The notes under the pieces are model-generated. The model worked only from the letters and a program-made list of their open reading frames with translations, did not search any database and was not told where the DNA came from. Shown one piece after another: positions 30,698 through 38,255 of a DNA stretch of 40,428 nucleotides. Each line of letters starts with the position of its first letter. Position 1 is the stretch's first letter. The stretch covers positions 1 to 40,428 of the forward strand of contig NZ_JAEQAZ010000062.1 in NCBI RefSeq assembly GCF_016654115.1, written 5' to 3'. The DNA is from Streptomyces sp. MBT53 (GTDB taxonomy: Bacteria; Actinomycetota; Actinomycetes; Streptomycetales; Streptomycetaceae). Both the position numbers and the translations under genes were made by a program.

Positions 30698-32937
30698 CCA
30701 CCGAAACCGATCAGACGACCTATCCGGGAGGAGGCGGCCCCTCGTCCTGGGGGGCGCCGACCGGTGACGCCGGTGCCAGAGACACGGCCGTGCACGAACC
30801 GGTGGCACCCTCGGACACCCTGGCCCCCCAGGCCGGTGAGCCCAAGCAGCCGCTCGGGCGCCGCCTGTGGCGCGGCCGGCCCGAGGACCCGCGCTGGGTG
30901 CGCCCCGCCTTCTGGGGCATGCTCCTGGCGACCGGCCTGCTCTACCTCTACAACCTGAGCGCGTCCGGCTACTCCAACTCCTTCTACTCGGCGGCGGTCC
31001 AGGCCGGCAGCAAGAGCTGGAAGGCGATGCTGTTCGGCTCGCTGGACGCGGGCAACGCGATCACCGTCGACAAGCCCTCGGCGTTCCTGTGGCCGATGGA
31101 GATCTCGGTCCGCATCTTCGGCCTCAACTCGTGGGCGATCCTGGTCCCCGAGGTCCTCATGGGCGTCGGCACGGTCGCGGTCGTCTACGCGGCGGTCCGC
31201 CGCCGGCACAGCCCCGAGGCCGGTCTGATCGCGGGCGCCGTGCTGGCGCTCACCCCGGTCGCCGCGCTGATGTTCCGCTTCAACAACCCCGACGCGGCAC
31301 TGGCGTTGCTGATGTCGGTGGCCTGCTACCTCGTCGTCCGGGCCCTTGAGGACGGCCGTACGAAGTGGCTGGTGTGGGCCGGAGTCGCGATCGGCTTCGC
31401 GTTCCTGTCGAAGACGCTGCAGGCCTTCCTGATCCTGCCGCCGCTGGCCATCGTCTACGCGGTGTGCGCGCCGGTGAGCGTGAAGAAGAGGTTCGCCCAA
31501 CTGGGCCTGGCGACGGGCGCGTTGGTCGCCGCCGCCGGCTGGTGGGTCGCGATCGTCGAGCTGTGGCCGGCGTCCTCGCGCCCGTACATCGGCGGCTCGC
31601 AGAACAACAGCTTCCTTGAACTGACCTTCGGCTACAACGGGTTCGGCCGCCTCAGCGGCGACGAGACCGGCAGCGTCGGAGGCGGCGGTGGCGGTGGCGG
31701 TACCGGCCAGTGGGGTGCCACGGGCTGGGACCGGATGTTCAACTCCGAGATCGGCAGCCAGATCTCCTGGCTGCTGCCCGCCGCGCTGATCCTCCTGGTC
31801 GCGGGCCTGGTGGCCACGCGCAAGCTCAACCGCACGTCGGTCAGGCGCAGTTCGATGCTGGTGTGGGGCGGCTCGCTGGTGACGACCCTGGTCGTCTTCA
31901 GCTACATGGCCGGCATCTTCCACCAGTACTACACGATCGCCCTCGCCCCCTACATCGCGGCCGTGATCGGCATCGGCGCGGGTTCCCTCTGGGAGCGGCG
32001 GAGCGAGATCTGGGCGTCGATCACCCTCGCGGCGGCGGTAGTTGCAGCGGGCGTGTGGGGTTACGTCCTCCTCAACCGCACCCCCGACTACCTGCCCTGG
32101 CTGAAGTGGCTGGTCCTCCTCGGCTCCCTGGCGGGCGCGCTCGGCCTGATCTTCGTCGCGAAGATCGGCCGCCAACTCGCCCTCGCGGCGGTCGGCCTGA
32201 GCATCGTGGCGGGCCTGGCAGGTCCGGCGGCGTACACCATGTCGACGGTCAACTCGGCGCACACCGGCTCCATCCCGACGGCCGGTCCGGCCGGCGCGAG
32301 CATGATGGGCGGCGGCGGTCCCGGCGGCGGCCGAGGCGGCTTCGGCGGCGGCAACCGCACCGGCGGCACCGGCACGATGCCCGGCCAGCAGGGCGGCGGC
32401 ACCACCCAGAACCAGGGCGGCGGCTTCCCCGGCGGCGGCACGGGCACGATGCCCGGCGGCGGTACGGGCACCGCACCTGGTGGCGGCACCGGCACCCAGA
32501 ACCAGGGCGGCGGCTTCGGCGGCCAGATGGGCGGCGACGGCGGTGGCATGGGCGGCGGCGGTGGCGTCGGCGGTCTGCTCAACGGCGCGACGGTCACCTC
32601 GGCGGCCAAGAAGCTGCTCCAGACGGACGCGGGCAAGTACACCTGGGTCGCCGCGTCCATCGGCTCCCAGAACGCAGCGAGCTACCAACTCGCCACCGGC
32701 GACCCGGTGATGGCGATCGGCGGCTTCAACGGCACCGACCCGTCGCCGACGCTGGCCCAGTTCCAGAAGTACGTGGCGGACGGAAAGATCCACTACTTCA
32801 TCTCGGGCGGCACCGGTATGGGCGGCAGCAGCACCGGCAGCTCCTCGCAGATCACCTCGTGGGTCGAGAAGAACTACAAGAAGGTGACGGTCGGTTCGGC
32901 CACCTTCTACGACCTGACGCAGAAGACGAGCAGCTGA
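30694..32937 (+). CDS. ArnT/PMT-like integral-membrane glycosyltransferase
   Basis: A 747-residue GT-C enzyme, probably using a polyprenyl-phosphate sugar donor. The first transmembrane helix is at about 70-90, after a Pro/Gly-rich cytoplasmic start. The family's first-loop region reads NSFYSAAVQAGSKSWKAMLFGSLDAGNAITVDKPSAFLWPMEISVRIFG, where the acidic D-K-P motif is typical. About eleven hydrophobic segments follow. Two glycine-rich inserts stand out: eight Gly in a row near residue 330, and a ~100-residue Gly/Thr/Gln/Met-Pro repeat region near 535-630 (GGGTGTMPG repeats). A C-terminal soluble domain (about 630-747) ends DLTQKTSS. The gene overlaps the GT2-GtrA gene by 4 bp, so the two should be co-translated. 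A strong terminator follows. Confidence 0.88.
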   Translation: MTTETDQTTYPGGGGPSSWGAPTGDAGARDTAVHEPVAPSDTLAPQAGEPKQPLGRRLWRGRPEDPRWVRPAFWGMLLATGLLYLYNLSASGYSNSFYSAAVQAGSKSWKAMLFGSLDAGNAITVDKPSAFLWPMEISVRIFGLNSWAILVPEVLMGVGTVAVVYAAVRRRHSPEAGLIAGAVLALTPVAALMFRFNNPDAALALLMSVACYLVVRALEDGRTKWLVWAGVAIGFAFLSKTLQAFLILPPLAIVYAVCAPVSVKKRFAQLGLATGALVAAAGWWVAIVELWPASSRPYIGGSQNNSFLELTFGYNGFGRLSGDETGSVGGGGGGGGTGQWGATGWDRMFNSEIGSQISWLLPAALILLVAGLVATRKLNRTSVRRSSMLVWGGSLVTTLVVFSYMAGIFHQYYTIALAPYIAAVIGIGAGSLWERRSEIWASITLAAAVVAAGVWGYVLLNRTPDYLPWLKWLVLLGSLAGALGLIFVAKIGRQLALAAVGLSIVAGLAGPAAYTMSTVNSAHTGSIPTAGPAGASMMGGGGPGGGRGGFGGGNRTGGTGTMPGQQGGGTTQNQGGGFPGGGTGTMPGGGTGTAPGGGTGTQNQGGGFGGQMGGDGGGMGGGGGVGGLLNGATVTSAAKKLLQTDAGKYTWVAASIGSQNAASYQLATGDPVMAIGGFNGTDPSPTLAQFQKYVADGKIHYFISGGTGMGGSSTGSSSQITSWVEKNYKKVTVGSATFYDLTQKTSS

Positions 32938-32949
32938 CCCTTCTCCACT

Positions 32950-32987
32950 GAGCAGAGGCGGTGACCCCGTGGTCACCGCCTCTGCTC
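32950..32987 (+). terminator. Terminator of the two-component/glycosyltransferase operon
   Basis: A perfect 17-bp stem (GAGCAGAGGCGGTGACC and complement) with CCGT loop lies 12 bp after the stop. A weak T-rich tail (GTATCTCCGTTGT) follows. Confidence 0.8.
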
Positions 32988-32994
32988 GTATCTC

Positions 32995-33031
32995 CGTTGT
33001 ACGCCGTATAGGAACTGTTCTACGGTGTACA
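32995..33031. promoter_or_regulatory. Operator-like inverted repeat upstream of the DHA2 exporter
   Basis: GTACGCCGTA and TACGGTGTAC (9 of 10) flank GAAC-T-GTTC, all just before the exporter start. A TetR-family gene follows the exporter, so this is its likely target and induction would be by exporter substrate. The arms are offset by three bases around the centre. Confidence 0.55.
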
Positions 33032-33033
33032 GC

Positions 33034-34503
33034 ATGTCGACCTCCCCAGCCCTCCAGGGCCACTCCCAGCGCTGGATCGTCCTCGGAGTCATCTGCCTCG
33101 CGCAGTTGACGGTGTTGCTCGACAACACCGTCCTGAACGTCGCGATCCCCTCGCTCACCCGCGAACTCGACGCGAGCACCGCGGACATCCAGTGGATGAT
33201 CAACGCGTACTCGCTCGTACAGTCGGGGCTGTTGCTGACCGCGGGCAGCGCGGCAGACCGCTACGGCCGCAAGAAAATGCTGATCGCGGGTCTCGTCCTC
33301 TTCGGCGCGGGCTCACTGATCGCCGGACTGGCCGACTCCACCGGGCAGTTGATCGTCGCGCGGGCCGGGATGGGGGTGGGCGGGGCGCTGCTCATCACCA
33401 CCACTCTCGCCGTCGTGATGCAGATCTTCACCCCCGAGGAACAGCCGAAGGCGATCGGCATCTGGGCCGCCGTCAACGCCCTCGGCTTCGCGACCGGCCC
33501 GCTCCTCGGCGGCTTCATGCTCAACCACTTCTGGTGGGGCGCGATCTTCCTGATCAACCTGCCGGTAGCCGCACTGGCGTTGGCCGCGGCGATCGCCCTG
33601 GTCCCCGAGTCCAAGAGCCCGCGCGGCGACCGCCCCGACCTCCTCGGCGCCCTGCTCTCCACCGTCGGCATGGCCGCGCTGGTCTACGCGATCATCTCCG
33701 GCCCCGCGCACGGCTGGACGTCGGAGCGGGTGCTGCTGTTCGCGGCGGTCGCGGTCCTGTTCCTTGCGGCCTTCGCGTACTGGGAGAACCGCGTCCCGTA
33801 CCCCATGCTCGACCTCGACTTCTTCCGCGACCGCCGCTTCACGGGCGCGGTCACCGGAGTCGTCCTCATCACCTTCGGCATGGCCGGCTCCCTCTTCCTC
33901 CTCACCCAGCACCTCCAATTCGTCCTCGGCTACGGCCCGTTGGAGGCCGGAGTGCGGACGGCGCCGCTCGCCCTGGCGATCGTCGCGCTCAACTTCTCGG
34001 GGCTGGCGGCGAAGTGGACGGCGAAGCTGGGCGCTCCGCGGGCCATCGGGCTGGGCATGGTGCTGATGTCGGCGGGGCTGGCGTCGATCGCGGTGGTCGC
34101 GTCCGGTGGGTACGCGGGGACGCTGGCGGGGCTGTTGCTGATCGGGGCGGGGGCGGCGATCGCGAATCCGGCGATGGCTCACGCGATCATGAGTGCGATC
34201 CCGCCGGAGAAGGCCGGGGTCGGTGCGGGCGTGAACGGCACGCTGGGGGAGTTCGGGAACGGGTTGGGGGTTGCCGTCCTCGGCGCGGTGCTGAGTTCGC
34301 GGTTCGCGGCGGGCTCCTTGCCCGAGGGACTGGCGGCGGCGACTTCGGCGGCCGAGCGGAGGAGGGTGACCGATTCCTTCTCGTCCGCGCTGGAGGCCAG
34401 TCAAATCGTCGGCGCGGTTGCTGTTTTGGCCGGAGGGTTGCTTGCGGCTGCGTTGTTGTGGCGGGCGGAGCGGGCAGACTCGGGGGTGGTGGTCGCTCAG
34501 TAG
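33034..34503 (+). CDS. DHA2-type MFS drug exporter
   Basis: A 489-residue, 14-helix exporter of the EmrB/QacA type. Diagnostic parts are VLLDNTVLNVAIPSLTRELDAS (motif D1), AGSAADRYGRKKMLIAGLVLF (motif A), RAGMGVGGALLITTTLAVVMQIF (motif B) and GFATGPLLGGFMLNHFWWGAIFLINLPVAALALAAA (motif C). It should export a cationic or hydrophobic compound by proton antiport. ATG 33034 is preferred to the in-frame GTG at 33025, which lies in the operator. The TetR gene 87 bp downstream is a natural local regulator. Several Streptomyces species use such pumps for self-resistance, but no antibiotic gene cluster is visible here. Confidence 0.9.
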   Translation: MSTSPALQGHSQRWIVLGVICLAQLTVLLDNTVLNVAIPSLTRELDASTADIQWMINAYSLVQSGLLLTAGSAADRYGRKKMLIAGLVLFGAGSLIAGLADSTGQLIVARAGMGVGGALLITTTLAVVMQIFTPEEQPKAIGIWAAVNALGFATGPLLGGFMLNHFWWGAIFLINLPVAALALAAAIALVPESKSPRGDRPDLLGALLSTVGMAALVYAIISGPAHGWTSERVLLFAAVAVLFLAAFAYWENRVPYPMLDLDFFRDRRFTGAVTGVVLITFGMAGSLFLLTQHLQFVLGYGPLEAGVRTAPLALAIVALNFSGLAAKWTAKLGAPRAIGLGMVLMSAGLASIAVVASGGYAGTLAGLLLIGAGAAIANPAMAHAIMSAIPPEKAGVGAGVNGTLGEFGNGLGVAVLGAVLSSRFAAGSLPEGLAAATSAAERRRVTDSFSSALEASQIVGAVAVLAGGLLAAALLWRAERADSGVVVAQ

Positions 34504-34551
34504 TGTCTGCGGGTGCGTTGTGGCTGGTCGCGCAGTCCTTGCGCCCCTAAG

Positions 34552-34574
34552 TTGACTGATCCAGGATTTGGATC
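34552..34574 (+). promoter_or_regulatory. Promoter/operator of the TetR gene
   Basis: TTGACT at 34552-34557 resembles a -35. GATCCA-GGATT-TGGATC (34558-34574), a perfect 6-bp inverted repeat, follows directly. A repressor bound here would block the promoter. Sequence differs from the site upstream of the exporter. Confidence 0.5.
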
Positions 34575-34590
34575 TTGAGGAAGGTGCGTC

Positions 34591-35358
34591 ATGGCCAAGA
34601 CAAGCTCGTCGTCAGGGCGTTCCGCGCGCACGAGTGTCTGGCTGGAACAGAAGGCGCCTCGAAGTGCGCGCGGGGGACAACCCTCCGGGCTCGACCGCAC
34701 CCGCATCACCGACGCCACCGTACGACTCCTGGACGCCGAGGGACTCGCGAAGTTCTCCATGCGGCGGCTGGCCACCGAGCTGAACGTGACGGCGATGTCC
34801 GTCTACTGGTACGTCGACACCAAGGACGACCTTCTCGAACTCGCCCTGGACGCCGTCTTCGGCGAGCTGCCGTTGCCCGATCCGGAGGCCGACGGCGCGG
34901 ACTGGCGGGACCAACTCCGCACGCTGGCAACGGAGTACCGGGGCCTGCTGGTCCGGCACCCGTGGCTGTCGCCGCTCGCCGGGACGTATCTCAACATCGG
35001 GCCGAACAACCTGTCCTTCTCCCGGGTCGTCCAGCGCGTGATCCGGCGCACGGGACTGCCGGACCACGGCCTGACGGGCGCCATCTCGGCCGTCTTCCAG
35101 TTCGTCTACGGCTACGGCACGATCGAGGGCCACTTCTTCGCCCGGGTCGCCGACACCGGCATGACCCCCGACGACTACTTCCGGCACGCGATGACGACGT
35201 TCGACGGGGCCCCGACGACCGCCGAGATCGCGGCGGAGTCCAAGAAACTCATGGCGGCCCGGGGCGGCGACACGGTCGCGGAGATGATGGAACGGGACTT
35301 CACCTTCGCCCTGGACCTGCTGGTGGCGGGCATCGAGGCGATGGTGAAGCGGGGTTGA
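34591..35358 (+). CDS. TetR-family regulator (TetR/TetR_C type)
   Basis: 255 residues. The HTH (TRITDATVRLLDAEGLAKFSMRRLATELNVTAMSVYWYVDTKDDLLELALDAVF) begins at about residue 36, after a Ser/Arg/Gly-rich N-terminal tail that is longer than usual. The ligand domain has WRDQLRTLATEYRGLLVRHPWLSPLAG and FQFVYGYGTIEGHFFARVADTGMTPDDYF, typical of the tetracycline-repressor C-terminal family. GAGGAAGG precedes ATG 34591. It follows the exporter gene in the same direction and probably represses it and itself. Confidence 0.88.
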   Translation: MAKTSSSSGRSARTSVWLEQKAPRSARGGQPSGLDRTRITDATVRLLDAEGLAKFSMRRLATELNVTAMSVYWYVDTKDDLLELALDAVFGELPLPDPEADGADWRDQLRTLATEYRGLLVRHPWLSPLAGTYLNIGPNNLSFSRVVQRVIRRTGLPDHGLTGAISAVFQFVYGYGTIEGHFFARVADTGMTPDDYFRHAMTTFDGAPTTAEIAAESKKLMAARGGDTVAEMMERDFTFALDLLVAGIEAMVKRG

Positions 35359-35367
35359 GCAGGGGCG

Positions 35368-35838
35368 TCAGTTGTCGTCGGCGAGCCGTGCCGGGAAGCC
35401 ACCCGTGGCCACCGGTCCCCACCGCTCCGGCGTCACCCGGATGATCGACTTGCCCTGCTTCAGCATGGCGGCCCGGTACTCGTCCCAGTCCGGGTGTTCG
35501 CCGGCGATGTTGCGGTAGTACTCGACGAGCGGTTCGACGGAGTCCGGCGGGTCGATGACCTCGGCCGTGCCGTCGATCTGGACCCACGGGTCGTTCCACT
35601 CGTCGCTCAGGACGACGAGGGTGACCCGCGGGTCCCGCTTGGCGTTGCGGGTCTTGGCGCGCTCGGGGTAGGTGGAGACCACGATCCGCCCGGAGTCGTC
35701 GACCCCGCAGGTCAGCGGCGAGGCCTGGGGACTGCCGTCGGCCCGCCGGGTCAGCAGCAGGGCGCGGTGGCGGGGTCGTACGAAGTCGAGCAACTCGTCC
35801 AGGGAGACGGCGGTGTTGGTCGCGATGTTCGGTGCCAT
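35368..35838 (-). CDS. PPOX-class F420-dependent oxidoreductase
   Basis: 156 residues, split-barrel flavin/F420-binding fold. It shows VSLDELLDFVRPRHRALLLTRRADGSPQASPLTCGVDDSGRIVVSTYPERAKTRNAKRDPRVTLVVLSDEWNDPWVQIDGTAEVIDPPDS, with the R-A-K-x-x-N-x-x-R-D-P-R motif that marks F420-binding members. It should reduce a small substrate with F420H2, or act in redox protection. It converges on the TetR gene with a 9-bp gap. ATG 35838 is the first start after a stop and fits the family length. Confidence 0.88.
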   Translation of the reverse strand: MAPNIATNTAVSLDELLDFVRPRHRALLLTRRADGSPQASPLTCGVDDSGRIVVSTYPERAKTRNAKRDPRVTLVVLSDEWNDPWVQIDGTAEVIDPPDSVEPLVEYYRNIAGEHPDWDEYRAAMLKQGKSIIRVTPERWGPVATGGFPARLADDN

Positions 35839-35861
35839 GAGCGCAGCCTAGTTGTTGCGGG

Positions 35862-36482
35862 TCAGGACGTCGGTGACGTGAGGTGTCGGCAGATCAGCTG
35901 GTGAGCGAGTTGTGCCGTCGCGAGCAGGTTCTCGCGAGCCGTGTCGACGTTGGACCGCACCGACAGTCCGTGCCAGACGGTTTGGACGAGCCCGGTCAGG
36001 ACCGCTGCGTCGGTGCCCGCGGCCAGTTCCCCGTCCTTGAGCGCTCGTTCGATGCGCACGAGGAGGGCCCGCTCGTTCGAACTGTGCAGTTCGGCGATGT
36101 AGGTGCTGGTGTCGAGCGTGCTCGTGCTGTCGGTCATCACGGCGCTGCTGATGAGACATCCGGGATGCGTGTCGTTCGGCTGGGTGAACTCGTGGACGGA
36201 GTCGGTGAGGATGCGTTCGATGACCGTCCGGATGTCGTTCTCGGCGACAGCCTGCTGGTAGATCTCGCGGTAACGCTCGGCGTAGGTCCGCACCGCTTCC
36301 TCGAACAGCCCGGCCTTGCTGCCGAAGGCGGCGTAGAGGCTGGAGGTGGAGAGCCCGAGGGCCGCGGTCAGGGTGCGGGTCGAGGTGCCGGAGTAGCCGC
36401 GCCGCCAGAAGAGGCGAGCGGCGTCGAGGACCGCACGGTCGCGGTCGAAGGCTCGGGGGCGGCCACGGTGGCGTTCGGTCAC
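35862..36482 (-). CDS. TetR-family regulator divergent from the alpha/beta hydrolase
   Basis: 206 residues from GTG 36482. The HTH reads RGRPRAFDRDRAVLDAARLFWRRGYSGTSTRTLTAALGLSTSSLYAAFGSKAGLFEEAVRTYAERY (first 70 residues), AcrR/TetR style with a GRPR N-terminus. The C-terminal part has HPGCLISSAVMTDSTSTLDTSTYIAELHSSNERALLVRIERALKDGELAAGTDAAVLTGLVQTVWHGLSVRSN, the TetR_C_16/YxaF-like pattern, with a Cys at the position used in redox- or electrophile-sensing members. ATG 36509 (giving MERTIYNAS) lies in a palindrome, and homologues rarely have that extension, so GTG 36482 is preferred. It should repress both itself and the hydrolase through the 36496-36532 site. Confidence 0.85.
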   Translation of the reverse strand: MTERHRGRPRAFDRDRAVLDAARLFWRRGYSGTSTRTLTAALGLSTSSLYAAFGSKAGLFEEAVRTYAERYREIYQQAVAENDIRTVIERILTDSVHEFTQPNDTHPGCLISSAVMTDSTSTLDTSTYIAELHSSNERALLVRIERALKDGELAAGTDAAVLTGLVQTVWHGLSVRSNVDTARENLLATAQLAHQLICRHLTSPTS

Positions 36483-36495
36483 GCTTGCATTGTAG

Positions 36496-36532
36496 ATCGT
36501 TCGCTCCATAATAGATTTATGGAGCGGACGAT
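36496..36532. promoter_or_regulatory. 37-bp palindrome shared by TetR and hydrolase starts
   Basis: 16-bp arms (left ATCGTTCGCTCCATAA at 36496-36511, right TTATGGAGCGGACGAT at 36517-36532) pair at 15 of 16 positions around TAGAT. Because of the symmetry both sides contain ATGGAGCG-ACGAT, so both genes can appear to start MERTI. CATAAT at 36507-36512 may be a -10 for the rightward gene. Confidence 0.78.
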
Positions 36533-37316
36533 ACAGAAAAGGCTGCCGGTCGGCGGGGACAGCTGGGTCACGGTCGATGTGTACGGGGAGCCGGATGCCC
36601 CGGGCCTCGTCGTCGTCCCGGGCGTGATGAGCGATGCGCATACGTGGCGTCATGTCGCGGGCGCCATCGACGCCTGGCCCTCCGTGGTGGTCGTGAACCG
36701 CCGGGGACGTGCCTCTTCGGGGCCGTTGACCAACTCGTACTCACTGCGGACAGAGGTCGAGGACCTCGGCGTGGTCCTGGACGAGTTCGACGGCACGAGG
36801 GCGCTCTTCGGCTGGAGCTACGGCGGCTCGATCACCTTGCTGGCCGCCAACGACCGCCCGATACCCCAGGTCATCGCCTACGAGCCGGTGATGCGGCCCT
36901 TCGGACGCCATGCGCTGCCGGACCTGAAGCACGCGGCGGAGACGGCGGACTGGGATCGCTGCGTCGAGATCGTCAATCGGCAGATCTCCGGTTTCTCCGC
37001 CGCGCATGTCGAGGATCTCCGGGCCGATCAGCACGGTTGGGCGATCCTGCGCCGCTTGAGCGGTCCGCTCCACGCCGAACTCGGCGCGCTCAACGCGGCG
37101 CCGCCTCCGGAGGTGATGGCGCGACAGGCAGATCAAGTCGACCTGGTCATCGGGCAGAGCAACCGCGGAACGGCCCCCTACGGAACGTCGTTCGACCACG
37201 TGCGGCAGCACGTCGCTCACGCCGGAGTCCACGAACTCCCCGGCCAGGGCCACCTGGCCCACATTCAGGCACCGGCAGAGCTCGGCCGGCTGCTCAACAG
37301 CCTCGCCGCCGTCTGA
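36519..37316 (+). CDS. Alpha/beta-fold hydrolase
   Basis: 265 residues. A typical alpha/beta-hydrolase core shows LVVVPGVMSDAHTWRHVAGAI (oxyanion region), VVVVNRRGRASSG, the nucleophile elbow ALFGWSYGGSITLLAAN (Ser about residue 101) and the catalytic His in LPGQGHLAHIQAPAEL near the C-terminus. The acid residue is probably in QVDLVIGQSNRGTAPYG, where the usual Asp is replaced, so it may lie elsewhere. ATG 36519 lies inside the palindrome, which would make a leaderless or nearly leaderless message; no ribosome-binding site is seen. Divergent from and probably controlled by the TetR gene. Substrate unknown. Confidence 0.82.
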   Translation: MERTIQKRLPVGGDSWVTVDVYGEPDAPGLVVVPGVMSDAHTWRHVAGAIDAWPSVVVVNRRGRASSGPLTNSYSLRTEVEDLGVVLDEFDGTRALFGWSYGGSITLLAANDRPIPQVIAYEPVMRPFGRHALPDLKHAAETADWDRCVEIVNRQISGFSAAHVEDLRADQHGWAILRRLSGPLHAELGALNAAPPPEVMARQADQVDLVIGQSNRGTAPYGTSFDHVRQHVAHAGVHELPGQGHLAHIQAPAELGRLLNSLAAV

Positions 37317-37338
37317 CGGGCACAGGCCCGGAGAGTCC

Positions 37339-38160
37339 TCACCCCCGAGGCAGCGACTCCCCCTGCACCGTCTGGATGTCCAGTTCGACCTTGAGGGTCG
37401 TGCCGATCGCGGCGATGCCCGCCTGGACGACCTGGTTGTAGTTCATCGCGAAGTCCTCGCGGCGCAGTTCCGTGGTCGCGCGGAACGCGGCCCGGGTGCC
37501 GCCCCAGGGGTCGGCGCCGGTGCCGAGGTAGGCGAGGTCGAGGTCGACGGGTCGTACGACACCGTGGAGGGTCAGGTCGCCGTGCACCGTCCACCGGTCG
37601 GAGCCCGCCGGGGACAGGCCCGTGGAGCGGTAGGTGATCTCCGGGTGGCGGGCCACGTCCAGGAAGTCCGCGGACCGCAGGTGGTCGTCGCGCATGCCGT
37701 TGCCCGTGTCGATGGACGCGGCCCGGATGACCGCCTCCACCCGGGACTTGGCGATGTCGTCGGGCGCGATCTCGACCGTCGCCGCGAAGTCGGTGAAGCG
37801 GCCGCGCACGCTGGAGATCCCCAGGTGCTGGGCGACCGCGCCGACCGTGGAGTGCGCGGGGTCGACGGTCCAGGGGCCGGGCGGCGGGAGTTCGGTGCCG
37901 CCCTGCCGGGCCAGGGTGACCGTGCCGACCTCGGCCCGGCCGCTCGCGGTGACGATCGCGGTGGCGGCGGCGGGCGCGTACCCGACGGCGGTCACGATCA
38001 CCGTGTACGGACCGGGGGCCATCGGGTTCGGGTCCCGCACCGCCCCCTCCGCGTCCGCCTCGGCCCGCAGCACCTGCGCCCCGGTCGGGTCGGTCACCGT
38101 GACGACCGCGTGCGACACGGCCCATCCGTCGCGGGTACGGATCTTCGCGGTCAGTCCCAT
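37339..38160 (-). CDS. YceI-family protein with N-terminal carboxypeptidase-regulatory-like domain
   Basis: 273 residues. Residues 1-90 form a transthyretin-like/CarboxypepD_reg fold (KIRTRDGWAVSHAVVTVTDPTGAQVLRAEADAEGAVRDPNPMAPGPYTVIVTAVGYAPAAATAIV). Residues 95-265 are a YceI lipocalin-like barrel: WTVDPAHSTVGAVAQHLGISSVRGRFTDFAATVEI, then SADFLDVARHPEITYRST, GDLTLHGVVRPVDLDLAY and REDFAMNYN. YceI proteins bind polyisoprenoids or other amphiphiles. No signal peptide is seen, so it is probably cytoplasmic. Upstream, in the same direction, is a DHA2 transporter carrying three similar N-terminal-type domains, so the two may work together on a lipid-like compound. Separated from it by a long hairpin. 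Confidence 0.85.
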   Translation of the reverse strand: MGLTAKIRTRDGWAVSHAVVTVTDPTGAQVLRAEADAEGAVRDPNPMAPGPYTVIVTAVGYAPAAATAIVTASGRAEVGTVTLARQGGTELPPPGPWTVDPAHSTVGAVAQHLGISSVRGRFTDFAATVEIAPDDIAKSRVEAVIRAASIDTGNGMRDDHLRSADFLDVARHPEITYRSTGLSPAGSDRWTVHGDLTLHGVVRPVDLDLAYLGTGADPWGGTRAAFRATTELRREDFAMNYNQVVQAGIAAIGTTLKVELDIQTVQGESLPRG

Positions 38161-38200
38161 GTGTCCTGCAACTCCTCGCCGTACGGCCCTGCAAAGGGGA

Positions 38201-38247
38201 CCGGTCCGCGCAACGCGCCTCCGCTCGGGACGCGTTGCGCGGACCGG
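38201..38247 (-). terminator. Long hairpin between the DHA2 transporter and YceI genes
   Basis: Perfect 17-bp arms (CCGGTCCGCGCAACGCG and complement) with a 13-nt loop. For leftward transcripts only a weak TCCCCTTT follows. It may end or attenuate transcription before the YceI gene, or protect mRNA ends. Confidence 0.7.
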
Positions 38248-38255
38248 GGTATCAA

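Noticed and set aside
29045..30808. Long minus-strand frame across the GT2-GtrA gene
   Set aside because: Antisense to a clear enzyme, with Arg/Gly/Val-rich product and no start signal.
36483..36509. MERTI N-terminal extension of the TetR protein
   Set aside because: It is encoded within the palindrome, and the following GTG gives a normal TetR start, so the extension is likely an artefact of the symmetry.
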